Source of the DNA: Fundidesulfovibrio magnetotacticus
GTDB taxonomy: Bacteria > Desulfobacterota > Desulfovibrionia > Desulfovibrionales > Desulfovibrionaceae
Direction: 5' to 3'
Length of the DNA: 64,000 bases
Assembly (NCBI RefSeq): GCF_013019105.1
Contig: NZ_BLTE01000004.1
Coordinates: forward strand, 1-64,000
Shown here: in pieces, positions 63,505 through 64,000 of the stretch
Numbering within the stretch: the first letter of the stretch is position 1
Layout of the letters: each line of letters starts with the position of its first letter
Made by a program: the position numbers and the translations under genes
The notes under the pieces: model-generated
Database searches by the model: none
What the model was told of the DNA's origin: nothing
The model's input: the letters and a program-made list of their open reading frames with translations, nothing else

Positions 63505-64000
63505 TGAGGCTCCCGGAAGACGTACTGGGCGCGGTCCAGGAAGCCGTCGGGAACGTGGAGCCCGATGCGCCGTGCGGCCGCGAGATTGATGAAGAGATAG
63601 TCCTGAGCGGTCTCCACGGGCATTCCCGAGACGGGGGTTCCGTTGAGGATCTGGTTCGCCATGGCGGCGGCCTGGCGGCCCAGTTCCTCTCCCACGAAGC
63701 CGTAGCCCGTGAGCACGCCCTCGCGCACCTGCTCCATGCGCGGGGTGGAGAGCGGGATGCGCCGGGCCTCGGCCAGGGCGATGAACTCCCGGAAGCGCGA
63801 CATCACCAGCCCCTCGCGGGGCATGAACACGGCCTGCGCCCTGGCGGGGACAAGGCCGCCGTTCGCGAAGAGGTCGGTGGTGTCGGAGATGGAGAGGGCC
63901 ATGATCTCCACGCCGAGAACCCTGGCGCTGTCCACGAGCTGTTCCATGGAGGCGCGGGCGCTGGGGTCGTCGGGGTTGTAGGGCACGAAGACGCGGCGCG
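63501..64000 (-). CDS. ABC-type substrate-binding protein (TrpX-like), 5' part outside window
   Basis: The gene enters from beyond position 64000; only the C-terminal 166 residues are visible. FVPYNPDDPSARASMEQLVD, GVEIMALSISDTTDLF, VFMPREGLVMSRFREFIALA, YGFVGEELGRQAAAMANQIL and YLFINLAAARRIGLHVPDGF match the ABC_sub_bind/TrpX family of periplasmic binding proteins. Its stop overlaps the start of the histidine kinase gene, the arrangement of a binding protein working with a sensor kinase. Confidence 0.85.
   Translation of the reverse strand, partial: RRVFVPYNPDDPSARASMEQLVDSARVLGVEIMALSISDTTDLFANGGLVPARAQAVFMPREGLVMSRFREFIALAEARRIPLSTPRMEQVREGVLTGYGFVGEELGRQAAAMANQILNGTPVSGMPVETAQDYLFINLAAARRIGLHVPDGFLDRAQYVFREPQ

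Overview
The window reads as chromosome of a GC-rich, sulfate-reducer-like deltaproteobacterium (Desulfovibrionaceae, perhaps Fundidesulfovibrio). The basis is gene content and codon style: a lysS-lolCE-lolD-bamA-skp-fabZ block, a HesB-like selenoprotein beside its cysteine paralogue, many two-component and c-di-GMP proteins, and GC-rich interspersed repeats. The taxon is an inference.

Region 1 (1-13.2 kb) is a complete type I-E CRISPR-Cas locus on the minus strand: cas3, then cse1-cse2-cas7e-cas5e-cas6e-cas1-cas2, a leader, and a 45-repeat/44-spacer array that decays at its leader-distal end. Between cas3 and cse1 (9.84-10.47 kb) lies the most interesting item. It contains a degenerate repeat-spacer-repeat unit with exact type I-E geometry. 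Its 10-nt seed matches, with an AAG PAM and only the tolerated position-6 mismatch, a site about 70 bp away. Downstream of that site is an unlisted 31-codon ORF with a perfect Shine-Dalgarno sequence, clustered arginine codons near the start and a hydrophobic body. This looks like a CRISPR-regulated toxin/guard module (CreTA-like) or a Cas-autoregulating RNA (CreR-like).

Region 2 (13.6-17.1 kb) is a decayed mobile element next to tRNA-Asn. It has an AlpA/excisionase-like small protein and a frameshifted primase-polymerase/RepA-type ATPase gene, but no recognisable integrase. The CRISPR locus may belong to the same island.

Region 3 (17.3-24.7 kb) is a core envelope operon on the plus strand (lysS, lolC/E, lolD, bamA, skp, fabZ), followed by a 680-bp gene-free stretch packed with inverted repeats (24.7-25.4 kb).

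Region 4 (25.4-44.6 kb) is mostly minus strand. It holds an EAL-HDOD protein, threonine aldolase, a GAF/HD-GYP protein with a receiver, the Sec and Cys HesB-like proteins, pyrR (plus strand), a TPR protein, argB, an AAA ATPase plus DUF4276-like pair (candidate defence module), hslVU, a macrodomain protein, an M16 peptidase, and a nucleoside-type ABC transporter with a phosphoribosyltransferase.

Region 5 (44.7-64 kb) has two tandem BMP-family binding proteins that fit that transporter, several histidine kinases, two NlpC/P60 peptidases, a flavoprotein, xthA, a metallophosphoesterase, a 5-formyl-THF cyclo-ligase, a laccase-domain protein, a glycosyltransferase, a secreted PLA2-like protein, typA/bipA, a methyltransferase, a large sensor kinase, and an ABC-type substrate-binding protein cut by the window edge.
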